In this document: positions 21,701-32,444 of the stretch, piece after piece
How the letters are laid out: every line of letters starts with the position of its first letter
Numbering within the stretch: the stretch's first letter is position 1
NCBI GenBank assembly: GCA_031772625.1
Contig: CM062818.1
Span: 208,596,310-208,660,309 of the forward strand
Source of the DNA: Pinus tabuliformis
Lineage: Eukaryota; Streptophyta; Pinopsida; Pinales; Pinaceae
Direction of reading: 5' to 3'
DNA length: 64,000 nt
The notes under the pieces: model-generated
What the model was told of the DNA's origin: nothing
Database searches by the model: none
Seen by the model: only the letters and a program-made list of their open reading frames with translations
Translations under genes and position numbers: made by a program

Positions 21701-21890
21701 TGAAGGAAAGCTCAGGACATTGCGGGCAACTCAGCAGAAGATTTAGGGTGGCAGTTCAACAGCAGCCACAGAGCAGAAAGTGGAATAAGTCCAGCAGGCG
21801 GCCACTCAGTGAGCTGCAAAGGTTTTAGTCATCCAAATGGAGCTGGGAGGTCTTCACACTAAGATCTCTGTGCCTGCAGTGTGACTCGAG
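18751..21890 (+). mobile_element. Extra coding-like region of B between integrase and 3' LTR
   Basis: Consecutive plus-strand segments read like one or two additional proteins. First is a charged Lys/Glu-rich part (18,751-19,269). Next is a Trp-rich globular-looking part (LKFEDWDLANHDKFPH, KWVNYLCDEFLTNCCEA, LPEDSQFPSITPDLLEAAN; 19,276-20,214). Last is a Glu/Gln/Ala-rich coiled-coil-like part (LEVEVRELQQ-style heptads, 21,174-21,730). Tat and Athila Gypsy elements often carry an extra reading frame here. I see no clear envelope features. Broken in many places. Confidence 0.55.
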
Positions 21891-21919
21891 GGCGAGCCAC
21901 GATGTTTGTGTTGGATGCC

Positions 21920-22788
21920 CGTTGGGCACAGGATCCCCCAAGGGTAGTTTTGGGGCTAAGAGCCCATATTTTGGTCAAATTTTGTAATCCAAGTGTAAAT
22001 ACTCCACATATTGTGGTCGCGGAGTGTGTAGGTGTTATAGAGTCATAGGGTTGTCCGCCCTTATTTTTGAATTGTAATGTCGGACCATGGAATTGTATAA
22101 ATAGAGCTAAGCTCTAAGTAGTTGATTGAAATCAAGAAGATATGATGTATGAGAGATATCTCTGAAGTAGTAGTCTAAGTTTTGGGTCGTAGCGTAGGTA
22201 GAGGCTCTGCAGCTGAGTGCGCAGGGCGAGTCAAGTCTGTAATTGTCTGAAATTATCAATAAAGAGAAGTATTCTACAATTTCTGCATCTTTATTTCCTG
22301 TTTATTCATCTTGTTATGTTGGGTATGAATTTCACTTATAATGCTTATATGATGCGCGAATGTATGTAAATGTGTTGGTTAAGTGAATGCAAGTAAGAAC
22401 ATTTGTTTACGCGAAGCTAACTAAGATCAGTTAATAAGATAAGTAAGACACTTAGCCTAGTTTGGGAGATATCGCAGTTCGTTGCCCTAGCAACGCGAAA
22501 GTCCCTAAGCCGCAGGTTAGGGCTGCGCGAAAACCAATTGTACCCTTTCGCAAAGGTACTGAAGGGTGGAACAGAGGGCTAAGCAACCTACACGAAGGCA
22601 GGTATAGCCAAAATAAACTGACATCACAACCATCTTAAGGGTGCGGAAACTGGTTCCAGCATCCCCCCATACTGCTTCGGGTGAGACTTCAGTTCGCGCT
22701 CCGTGGGCTGATGCCGAAAGGGCCAGTAGTGTAGGGATTTGTTTGGCTAACTAACATTGAACCTGGTTCAGGCCCCCTCAAGCCAACA
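21920..22788 (+). repeat. Right LTR of B
   Basis: 869 bp, ending CCAACA before GTGAC. It is the uninterrupted counterpart of the left LTR. TATA box TATAAATAG at 22,096-22,104. Confidence 0.85.
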
Positions 22789-22793
22789 GTGAC

Positions 22794-24919
22794 TTACATC
22801 TAGTTTAATTGAGATCCATGCTTCTTCCAGAGTGATATTCTTTAAAACCTTAGTAGGAGTGTGATTTACTATGTAATTTTCACAATTAATTGCTTCTGCC
22901 CAAAAATTAAGACTAAGTCCTTTAGATTGAAGCATACAATTAGCCATTTCCTTTAAGGTGTGATTCTTCCTTTTAGCTACACCATTTTTTTGTGGAGTAT
23001 ATGGAACAGTATGTTGCATTTGAATTCCATGCTCAGTGCAAAAGTTGATGAATTTGTTGTTAACATATTATCTGCCATTATCAGATCTTAGCTTAAGAAT
23101 TTGATGTCCAGATTGTTTCTCAACAAAGGCCTTAAAGGCCAAGAACATGTTAAATACTTCACTCTTGAGTTTTAAGAAGTATGCCCAAGTGCGTCTCGAG
23201 AAATCATCAATGAAAGTTAAGAAATACTTGTAGCCAGAGAATGAAACAACTGGAAGTGGACCACATAAATCACTATGCAAAAACTGTAAAGGGACTGAGA
23301 CATGCCAAGAGGCACATTTTTCAAAACTATCCTGATGATGTTTTCCGAGTACACATCCGGAACAAACACCATCTCTGCAAGATACCATAGGAAGACCTAT
23401 CACCATATTTTCTTTACATAGAATTTGAAGGGAGTGATAGTTTAGGTGACCAAATCGCTCATGCCAGAGTTTGCTCACTTCATCATTATGAGAAACAAAT
23501 ACCGAGGGAAGAGTTGATAACCCAAAGTTGTTAAACTTATACAACCTTGTAGAATCATCAGCAATGCCAGCAGCTAAAATCTGTCTAGGATCTCTTAGAT
23601 CCTTAATTGCAACATCATGAGGTGAGAATTTACCGATTTTACCTTCACCTGAATGAGTTATCAGATATACAGATAGAAGGTTGCAGGATAAGGTTGGAAC
23701 ACATAATACATCATTCAATTGACCATTGTTTAGATGAATAGTTCCAGTCCCAACAACACTAAGAGATCTATCATCAACAACATATATTTTTGGTGTTACA
23801 ATCATTTAAAGAAGAATATGTGGCTTTGTTTTTGGCCATGTGATAAGAAGCTCCAGAATCAATGAGCCACTCATGAGAATGAGAAGAAGAAGATACATTT
23901 AGTGCATAACCAAACCAAGATGTTTGACAACCACATGCAGAAAGTGAAATTCCTGAAGATGAATTCGAAGTTGAAGAGTGCTTCAAATGGATGTTATGCT
24001 TCTTCATTGTTGCTTCCAAGGCTTCCATCTTCTTAAAGCATTTGGATTCTAAGTGGCCATCTCGATTACAAAAGTTGCAATGTCTATCAATCTTCTTCCC
24101 TTTGTTTTTATTTGCCTTATAATTTTGTTGAATTGATTTTTCATTTTGAGACTAAAATTGCTTAGGACCCTCGTTTGGTTTAGGACCATTCTTTTTAGGA
24201 TACTGCTTCTTAGGATTCTTTAAATTTGGTTGTTGTTGGGCAGCTAAAGCTTTCTTAGAAGAGTTTCCAAGATTAAGAAGACCAAGATGTAACATTTTTT
24301 CTTGTTCTCTTATTAGAGAATCACAAAAGGCATCAAAAGAGGGGTACTTGTAGTCTTGTCCTTGAGAAATAAATGTTTCTCTAGTAGAATGGAAGGTGGA
24401 AACAAACATAGAGTAGGCTGGTCCCAACTTAATAAGAATGGAATAGATAAGGCTACCATCTTCTTTCTTAACCTTAACACCTTCCAAGAGAAGTCTAAGG
24501 GTCTTGAACTTGGACAAAAAATCTTCAATGGAAGAAAAATTATTGGGGTCCAACGTAAGCAACTCATTTTTGAGTTGATGGGCTCTAATTTCAGTTTTGA
24601 TTCCAAAAAATTTAGTGAATTGTATCATAGCTTCATTAGGGGTATCAAGTTCTGCGATATGGAATCTAAGGTCTAGAGAAATAGACATCCCTATCAACCC
24701 GTGTACTTGATCTTGCCTATTTTCCCATTTGGTTGCCTTATCTTCATCTTTAGGTTTAGTTTCTTGGCCTGAGGCTATTTTGTAAAGACCTTTACTTCTA
24801 AGTAAATCCACAATATAGGACCACCAATGGAAGTAGTTGATACTGTCAAGAATAACTTGGCATGGAATTTCCATTTTAACATAAACTGAAGCTGTAGATG
24901 CTGAAACTAAGTGTTCCAA
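22794..24919 (-). mobile_element. Copia A, gag to integrase
   Basis: Minus strand from 24,919: gag (MEHLVSASTASVYVKMEI; FHWWSYIVDLLRSKGLYKI; DQVHGLIGMSISLDLRFHI), a zinc knuckle (CNFCNRDGHLESKCF at about 24,085), aspartic protease (HEWLIDSGASYHMA near 23,870), the pre-integrase Cys/His domain (LWHERFGHLNYHSLQIL, CSGCVLGKHH) and the integrase core (LHSDLCGPLPV, LRSDNGR, HTVPYTPQKNGVAKRKN). The frame is cut by B at 22,793 and the rest lies at 551-1,156. Only a few breaks besides the insertions. Confidence 0.9.
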
Positions 24920-26021
24920 TGGAAATATCTCGAAAAATTAGGCCGATTAAAAAAAAAGGGCTCTGAAAATGGCTTCCGGATGAAGAAGTTATGGCTTTTG
25001 AAGAAAAGTTGTTGAAGATGCCAACGGAGTGCGTAAATGTGCGGAAGTGAATGATGATGTTATATTTTTATTTAAAATCCCCTCATTTCCAAACTTAATC
25101 TAATTAGCTCAGTTTAAAAAAATATATATGTGACCCACTTTTATAAATAAGTGAGAGTCACTTTTACAATGGTAGATTATGAGCTACCCACTAAATTGTA
25201 ACTTAAATAAAAGCTAAAGAGACTTTAGAATTACAAGTGGCTCATTTTTTATAATGTGTGACAACACTTTTACATAAAATAACTTTAAAACATAAGTTAC
25301 ATGTGCTTTTTGAAAAAGTAACTCAACAAAAAGAAAGACTTGAACTTAAGACCTCTATTCTCATAAAGTAACTTTGGACCAAGTGAGCTAATTTAAAAGG
25401 TTAGTAATTTTTGGAAAAGATGAAGGGTTTTTTTTTTAAATCACTGAAGCTTTGGGGTGCGTGCTTACTTGAAAAAACTCATTTTTCCTACAAAACAAAA
25501 TACCACACAACCCAACACGAACATACAAAAAAAACCAAAACTTATGGCTTGAGGTTAGCTTTTGCCAGAAACTAAATATTTTCAATATTTCTGATTTTCT
25601 GAGATCACACTAAGGCGCAACGGAAAAGAGCATACGCATCAGAAAAATCCTTCCTTTTTGTTTCTGATTTTACCCAGATCGTACAGACTCGCAGGATAAA
25701 GAGAATATGTAAAAATGAAATATATAGATCCTGTAATAAAAAAAGCAGAGAGCTAAATAAATCGAAATAAACAAAGAGATGAATAACTAAAACTACAAAT
25801 AAAGATTGTATACCTCCAAATCTTAAAAATGACATAGCTAGGGCTACCAGAAAACTTTTCACTTGAAACGAAAGGGGTTCCTCACTGGAACAGATACTCC
25901 TAACACAATATAGTAGTCCTCTCGGCCTGGAAGCAGTCAGAAATAGTAGACCTAGGAAACGATAATCGCATGCACTTGTACCAGCTTTGGATTTGGATCA
26001 CGACGGATGCGGCCCTCAACT
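24920..26021 (-). other. Leader of Copia A, non-coding
   Basis: Between the gag start and the primer site. No domain is visible on either strand. A SINE-like piece sits at 25,325-25,395, and AT-rich sequence around 25,080-25,450 looks like its body or other inserted DNA. Confidence 0.45.
25325..25395 (-). repeat. tRNA-derived SINE-like head
   Basis: Minus strand shows an A box (TTAGCTCACTTGG, about 25,391-25,379) and a B box (AAGTTCAAGTCTT, about 25,352-25,340), roughly 40 bp apart, the internal pol III promoter layout of tRNAs. No cloverleaf is evident, so a SINE head is likelier than a tRNA gene. Body and tail limits are unknown. Confidence 0.45.
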
Positions 26022-26035
26022 TGGCTCTGATACCA
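26022..26035 (-). promoter_or_regulatory. Primer-binding site of Copia A
   Basis: Minus-strand TGGTATCAGAGCCA directly abuts the LTR start at 26,036; the standard initiator-Met-tRNA site of plant Copia elements. Confidence 0.85.
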
Positions 26036-26312
26036 TGTAGGAATTTATAGGGTAAGTTCCTCAAATACAACACCAAAGGACACCACTCACAAACAGATCA
26101 CAGACAAATACACCAGTATTCTTGAAGTTGTTAAAACCCTCAAAGAGGGAAACAGTCCACGGCCAGAGCCAACGCGGCCACTTCAGACAATTTATTAATA
26201 AAAGAAAGAAAATTTACATAAGCTTCTCTCATGAACGATCACCCTACAAATGACCCTCCATGCTTTTTAAATAGAGATCATGGAACAATCAGGTGTCAAG
26301 CCACGGATCAAG
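26036..26312 (-). repeat. 5' LTR of Copia A (cut by K)
   Basis: Plus-strand start TGTAGGAATTTATAGG. A minus-strand TATA-like CTATTTAAAAAG lies near 26,260-26,271. At 26,313 a different LTR start follows, so the rest of this LTR is displaced or lost; I did not find it. The 3' LTR would lie left of the window. Confidence 0.65.
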
Positions 26313-26514
26313 TGTTGGTAATACCGAGGAGAGAATGAATCGTCGAATCACTTAATGTCTAGAACATATCGTGACCGTCGGATTGTAAGTTACAAAAGTA
26401 CATAGTAAAGAAGCACACTTTACCTAAGTCTACACTAGACCAAGTTATACTTAACTATTTCCTATGTGTCGGAATATCCTAACAGTGGAAGAGACTAGTA
26501 AATGCAAGTAAAAC
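26313..26514. mobile_element. LTR scrap K
   Basis: Begins TGTTGGTAATACCGAGGAG...GAATGAATC, close in style to the terminus of C (TGTTGGAAATACTGAGAGG...GGTGAATC). About 200 bp before pol sequence of E starts. No partner LTR seen. Confidence 0.4.
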
Positions 26515-29397
26515 TTGTGTGTTGTTCATGATCAAGAAAAAGAATGGTATTTATCATGAACCTTTTGAAGGTTGTGATCATAAATTGAAATCTGATTTGT
26601 TTGATGTGGTAAGCAAGCATGGAGAGATGTTTCAGGAACCAAAAGGGTTACCCCCCGAGAGGGGAATTCATCATGAGATCAGTTGCAACTGGATGTTCCA
26701 CTTCCAAACATAGGCATGTATCGCATGTCGATTACGGTGAGAACTGAAATCAAAAAGCAAATTCAAGAATTGTTGAAAAAAGGTATCATACGCCCATCTA
26801 CTTCGCCATGTGGTTCCCCCATTGTCTTGTGTGGATTTACGTGCACTGAAAAAAATCATGGTAAAGAATCGTTATCCAATTCCAAGAATTGATGATTTGC
26901 TTGATCAGTTGAGGTATGCAAAGTATTTCACTAAGTTATACTTACGAAGTGGTTATCATCAAGTTAGGATAGTTGAAGAAGACATTTGGAAAACTGCATT
27001 TAAAACTAAACAATGATTGTTTGAGTGGCTTGTTATGTCTTTCGGTCTTACAAATTCTCCAGCTACTTTCATGAGGGTAATGAATGATGTATTGAGACCA
27101 TTTCTAGATGAATTTTTCATTGTCTACTTAGATGATATTCTCATATTCAGAAAGTCAAGAGATGAACATGTCATGCATGTAAACAAAGTACTAGATGTCT
27201 TGAAAAAAGAATAGTTGTTTTTAAAGATGTTGAAATGTGAATTTGGCAAGACTTATTTAGTGTATTTGGGACACATTGTTGGAGGATGTGAGTTGAAGAT
27301 CGAACCCTCTAAAATTGAGGTCATTCTGAATTGGCTCAACCCCAAAACAGTTACAGAGGTAAGAATATTTTTAGGGGCAGCACAATATTGGAGAAAGTTT
27401 ATTGCTAATTTTTCTTCCATTGCAGCTCCATTACATGCATTGACAAGTGTCAAGAAAGTTTTCCATTGGGGAGATGTATAGCAGAAAGCATTTGATGCTT
27501 TGAAGCAAAATATTAGTTCAGCACTGGTATTGGCTCTTCCGGATCTTAGATAGTCTTTCGAGATTCAAATGGATGCAAGCAATTATGCCATGGGAGCAGT
27601 TATATTGCGGTATGGTAAGCCCATTTCATTTCATTCTGAAATATTTAATGGAGTTGTCACTAACTATCCCACCTATGACAAAGAACTTTATGCATTGGTA
27701 CAAAGTGTTAAGAAATGGAAGCACTATTTGATGGGGAAGGAGACCATCATTCATACAGACCATCAACCATTGCAGTATTAACAGTCACAATTAAAGTTGC
27801 AGTAGTCACGACATTTCATATGGATGGGTTTTCTACAAAAATTTCGTTTGGTTATCAGGTATAAAAATGGAATCTACAATAAGGTAGTTGATATGCTTTC
27901 AAAGCCTATTGTCAAATCATCTGTTATACTCCAACATAATTATGTTTTGCATGAAAGTTACATAGAACAATATGCAAATGATAGTGACTTTTAAGAAGTA
28001 TATCCAAGCTTGAGTCAAGGAAATCAAATTGAAGAGTTGGATTATCATGTACATAACAGTTTGTTGTATCACTTGGGCAATTTGTTTATTCCACAGGTAG
28101 AAAGAAACAGTATCATAAGGGAGGTTCACACTTCATTGATTACTAGACACTTTGGTGTAGGCAAGACAGTGGCAAATCTTCAAAGGTATTTTTGTTGGCC
28201 ACGCATGTTGGAAAATGTTTCTCGCTTCATAAGAGGTTGTTCCTTATGTGCTAAAAGTAAGCCTATTAATAGGAAACTTGGTTTATACACTCCACTTCTG
28301 GTACCTTCACGTCCATGGGAGAGTATCTCAATGGATTTTGTAGGAGGTCTTCCATTGTCAAGGAAAGGTCATGATTACTTGTATGTAGTTGTAGACAGGT
28401 TCAGCAAGATGTGCATACTAACACCATGTAAAAATAAAATTACAACTGAACAAACAGCTCACCTTTTCTTGCAAAACATTTGGGTTCATTTTGGTCTTCC
28501 TACTTCTATTGTAAGTGATCAAGATTCTCGATTTGTTGGAAATTTTTGGTCAAAATTATGGGACATGATGGACACAAAGTTGAAGAAGAGTACATCCTTT
28601 CATCCACAAACAGATGGAAAAACCGAGGTGGTCAACAGATAGTTATTCATCTTCTTAGAGGATATTGCAGCAAACATCCCAAGTTGTGGGATGAATAGTT
28701 GCATTACATGCAGCATGCATATAATAGGGCAATGCATTCTTCCACAAACACATCGCCATTTGAGGCATGTTATGGGTACTTGCCAAGATCACCATTGGAC
28801 TTCATATTTGAGAAAGATGTCGCCATCGATGGTCACAGTGACATCGATAAGGAAAGGAAGTTCATAGAGAAAATTCAGTTGATACATCATACAGTGCAGG
28901 AACAGCTTGAGAAAAGTCAAAGCAGCTACAAGGAAAGGAATGACAAACATTGGGTTGATCATAAATTTCAATTTGGAAATGAATTATGGTTATATATTAG
29001 CGAATAGAGACTTCAAGGGGAAACTAAAAATCTTAAACCAATCCATTATGGTCCTTTTAAAATTCTAAAAAAAAAATTGGTAACAATGCTTTTAAGCTTG
29101 ATTTGCCTCCTTCTATGCAAATATACTCTATTGTTAATGTTGATAATTTGAGATTATTTGAGCCTCCTTTGCTTGATGATCAAGGAGAGCATGTTCAGCT
29201 TCCATCAATAAATGATTTCTCGCCAGAATATCTAGATGAGCTTCAGAAAGATCTCATACTTGACAGAAGAATCAGGACTTCGAAGAGAGGGGATGTCGAA
29301 TACCTTAGAGTGGGACTCAAGGGACAAAAGCCTTCTCAAGCCAAATGGTTGCAGATCGAGAAGGTGAGGGAGTTGTACCCTCACCTACTAAACAATT
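26515..29397 (+). mobile_element. Gypsy element E (chromovirus-like): RT, RNase H, integrase, chromodomain-like tail
   Basis: Begins in the PR-RT linker (HGEMFQEPKGLPPERGIHHE), then RT ([55 protein letters not shown]), RNase H (IQMDASNYAMGAVILRYGK, IHTDHQPLQY) and integrase (YFCWPRMLENVSRFIRGC, ISMDFVGGLPLSRKGHDYL, IVSDQDSRFVGNFW, HPQTDGKTEVVNR). The tail reads VNVDNLRLFEPPLLDDQ to VGLKGQKPSQAKWLQIEKV. No gag, protease or 5' LTR in the window. Fossil with several breaks. Confidence 0.85.
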
Positions 29398-29426
29398 GAT
29401 AGTATCTTTTGGGGTCCAAAAGGCTT

Positions 29427-29440
29427 CTAGTGGGGAGGAA
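29427..29440 (+). promoter_or_regulatory. Polypurine tract of E
   Basis: TTCTAGTGGGGAGGAA immediately before TGATTAGACG, the inferred LTR start, and 30-45 bp after the end of the polyprotein. Confidence 0.65.
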
Positions 29441-30590
29441 TGATTAGACGCTCAATATTTAGCTCAAAAATCAAAGTTCTTAGAATAACTCAAAACTTGA
29501 ACGAACGCATTCGTCTCGGAAAAAGGATCCTAACGCAACTCATTTTGCTAAAAACCGAGTTCGTATGAGAAAGTTATTGTGTTCTGATCTCTTTGTTAAA
29601 CAGGGGAAATTTGCAAAAAAATGTCCAGTCACTGCACAGTTAGCAGTTCGTACTACTGACATGGAAAGTGACTAGGCAGGGTCAAAGGTGGTCAACATCA
29701 AATCACAGTTCTCCAAGTGTCATCTTGTTATTGGGTTACATAGGTGGTGATGTGGCACAATGTGATTGGTTTGTTTTTGGGCCAATGAAAGAATGCCACG
29801 TGGCAAGCCCGGAGGCCGCCACATGGCACCTCCCAACGATTTAAGGGCTCGGCATAGTTTAGCAAAATTATTATGGAGGCATTGGGGCTCGACCCCGTGA
29901 CCTCCCCTCTGCATTCCAAGCCACATACCATCTCCGCTACACTGTGTTTCTTACAGCATAAGATCTTCACAGTTATTTAAGGTTTAATGTTGTTGGAATT
30001 GGCGGTTAGGGGAGGGCTAGCCTGCAGGCCATCCCTCCCCCATTTGAACACATCACCACAAATGGTTGGGCAGGCGGCTATGTTAACGGCACCCTAAACA
30101 ACTCCGCAACGGTTAGTGCTCGCCCATGTGAACACAATGGATGTTACACCAAACGGTTAGTGCGGCGAGCTCCAAAACTGTGAGGTAACCACGATGTGTG
30201 ACCCCATCCAAACCGCCAACAATTTCGGCTGCGGTTAGCCTAATCTGCGGGGTTTGCACTAATTACCTTTGTTAAACCTGATTAACCATTAATTAACTCC
30301 GAGTTTAAACTGGTGGCAATTCTGGCGGACCTCCTAATTCGATGGGAACTCCAAAAATGGCGAAGCTAACTGGAGTCATTCTAGATTTAGGGGAACTTTT
30401 CTAGGAAAAGACTGACTGAGTAATAGAGAGGGAAATTTTCGACCAAATTGATCTTAGGAAGAGGTTTTCTTGGATAATTTGGTCATTCTAAACACATTGG
30501 TATAGGTATCAGGAGCCATAGAGCTTTGTAAAACAACATTTTTCCATATTGAGCTAATATAGAGGCCCAAACCATGGAAGCAGGACCAAG
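29441..30590 (+). repeat. 3' LTR of E (right edge uncertain)
   Basis: Starts TGATTAGACGCTCAATATTT and extends at least to about 30,590 by composition. It contains a tRNA-like SINE head at 29,880-29,951. There is no 5' partner for comparison, so length is approximate. Confidence 0.55.
29880..29951 (-). repeat. tRNA-derived SINE-like head inside the LTR of E
   Basis: Minus strand: A box TAGCGGAGATGG (about 29,939-29,928) and B box GGGGTCGAGCCCC (about 29,897-29,885), spaced as in tRNAs. A complete acceptor stem is not evident. It could also be a decayed tRNA pseudogene. Confidence 0.5.
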
Positions 30591-31063
30591 GAGATGTAGC
30601 CTAGGAGGGGTGAATTCCTTCATCAAAACATTATGTTAAAGTGTCTCTTTGATGTTTTGTTGTACTTTGAATTTCTTTTGTTCAGTACTTATTTTTTAAG
30701 CTATTTTTCTCATGAATGTCATATTAAACTTAAGGAAAATTACCTGTTTACATACACAAACAACCAATGAAACCTCAGTAAAAGAAGCAATAAGCAAGCA
30801 CATGTTTAGAAATATGTAATTGATATTATCATAGCAAAAACTAACAATCAAAAACATATCAGCATTCATAGCATTATTTTTAAAAATTGGATAATTATCA
30901 AGTATGAAAATGAATTTATTAATAGGTTTCTTTTATGTTATGTGCAAATTCCATTTTCAAAGCACTGCAATAGCATCGCAATCAGCAAACAAGTGAAAGG
31001 GAAAAGTTGTATAACCATCGAAAAAAGTGTTATGATAATCCAAATATATATTTGGGTTTGATA
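30591..31063. other. Possible LTR fragment before the DUF7869-type relic
   Basis: TGTAGCCTAGGAGGGGTGAA near 30,595 resembles the start of plant Copia LTRs, but no partner or target duplication was found. The rest is AT-rich and non-coding. Confidence 0.25.
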
Positions 31064-32444
31064 ATTGATGGTATGGACCAAAAGAAAACACTTCTACCAC
31101 ATTTTGTCTGCGCACCACAAAAATTATAGGAGGAAAATTTTATTCAATTTCACTTGGTCGGTAGTATGGTATCTAATGGGAAAAAGTAGCCAAGGGTTTA
31201 CTTCACAGGTCCAAATATTCGTAATGATGCCAATTTTACCATAACCATAATTCATTATGTGCTTTCTCATTGGTATGGTAATCTTCCTAAAGTTTTGTAT
31301 CTACAATTAGACAACACTAGTTGTGAAAACAAAAATCAATTTGTTTTTGGATATCTAAACATGGTTTCCTTGTTTTTGGGCACACTCATGACCATATTGA
31401 TCATATTTTTATTCATTTTTCAGTAACACTGAGGAAGGATGTTGGGAGCATGCCATCATTAATTGAATGTATTAATAAATCATACATTCCATAACCTATT
31501 TTTCACATGTTGAAAGAAACTATTGACATGTGAAGGTTTTTTTGTTGGGATCGATGGTGAGGAGAAATGCATTGAACAACTTAGTGACATTAGCTTCCAA
31601 CATCAATTTCGTATTAAGAAAAATTGATGGGAAAACACTTATATCGGGTAAGAAATATGCAACCTCTACAGAATGGGGGTTCTCATTAAGTTTAGCATTT
31701 TTGAAGTTCATTCTAGATCATCCAATATTTGCATCAAATATATTTTTATTACAATAAATTGTTGATATCCATAATGCACGAAGGCATAAGAGAGATATAA
31801 ATTATTCTAAATGCTTGGAAGAAATTAAAAAATCTATTAGAAATACATATGAGTACTTTGATGTAGTTGATTCAGTTTTTTGGGAGTCTTTTTTCAATAA
31901 TCAAAGTGATATCATTTCAAGATCAAGAAATGAAATTATACTTTTGAAGACTCCATATATTTAGTCACAAAATATGTCAAATGAACATGAGGAAAAAAAC
32001 AATGTTGAACAACAAAAATCTCAATGTATTATTAATTCTTCACCGATAGAGGAAAGAAAAATGTACATTAGTTCTGAAAGATCATGTGCACAACGTGAAG
32101 CCATGGAAGACCTTTACAAGGGTTATGTGCAAGATGTTAAGGAGGGTTGCATGATCACAGTGTTAGTGGATGGATATCCATTATGGGTTTCCAAGGTTAT
32201 AAAGGTCATTAAGGAAAATGAAGATGTTACAGCAATTGAAGTACATAGGTATGCCACAAATACACACCCATTAAATGGTGTGTACAAGCTAGAGATGGTA
32301 GTTGATAAAAAAAATTCCAGAAAGATAAAAAGAAAGGGTACAGATATAAATCATCGCCGCATAGACCTCTTAAAATTGGAGGATGTTAACACACTTGTTT
32401 ATGGCTTCAATTTATTAAACAAAGAGAGGAAATCTTCGCTTTAG
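31064..32444 (+). pseudogene. Relic of a DUF7869-type DDE-like (transposase/integrase-like) protein
   Basis: Plus-strand blocks follow a recognisable family order. IDGMDQKKTLLPHFV (31,064 on) carries a first Asp; LYLQLDNTSCENKNQFVFG (about 31,295-31,350) a second in QLDN; HTHDHIDHIFIHFSVTLR (31,381 on) a third in the HTHxxID motif. A C-terminal part (31,974-32,444) has GCMITVLVDGYPLWVSKVI and VHRYATNTHPLNGVYKLEM, like the chromatin-reader-like tail of such proteins, ending VYGFNLLNKERK. The three Asp positions suggest an RNase H-fold nuclease; activity is unproven in the family as far as I know. Frames change between blocks and in-frame stops occur, so it is dead. No terminal repeats were found, so a transposon or a dead host gene are both possible. 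Confidence 0.6.

Larger units (their letters stand above)
1162..22788 (+). mobile_element. Gypsy element B (OTA, Tat/Athila-like), 21.6 kb with nested insertions
   Basis: Starts TGTCGGGCG and ends CCAACA; GTGAC precedes it (1,157-1,161) and follows it (22,789-22,793), a perfect 5-bp target duplication inside Copia A. Plus-strand order: LTR, possible Asp-type primer site, leader frame, gag with several zinc knuckles, (missing PR and RT), RNase H, integrase, about 3.4 kb of extra coding-like sequence, LTR. Elements C and D and other LTR pieces lie inside it. The integrase style (MPLNPQ, FEKWAIDFV) points to the OTA Gypsy branch. Fossil with many breaks. Confidence 0.85.

Noticed and set aside
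29880-29951. Functional tRNA gene
   Set aside because: A and B boxes are present but I cannot draw a full cloverleaf with a 7-bp acceptor stem.
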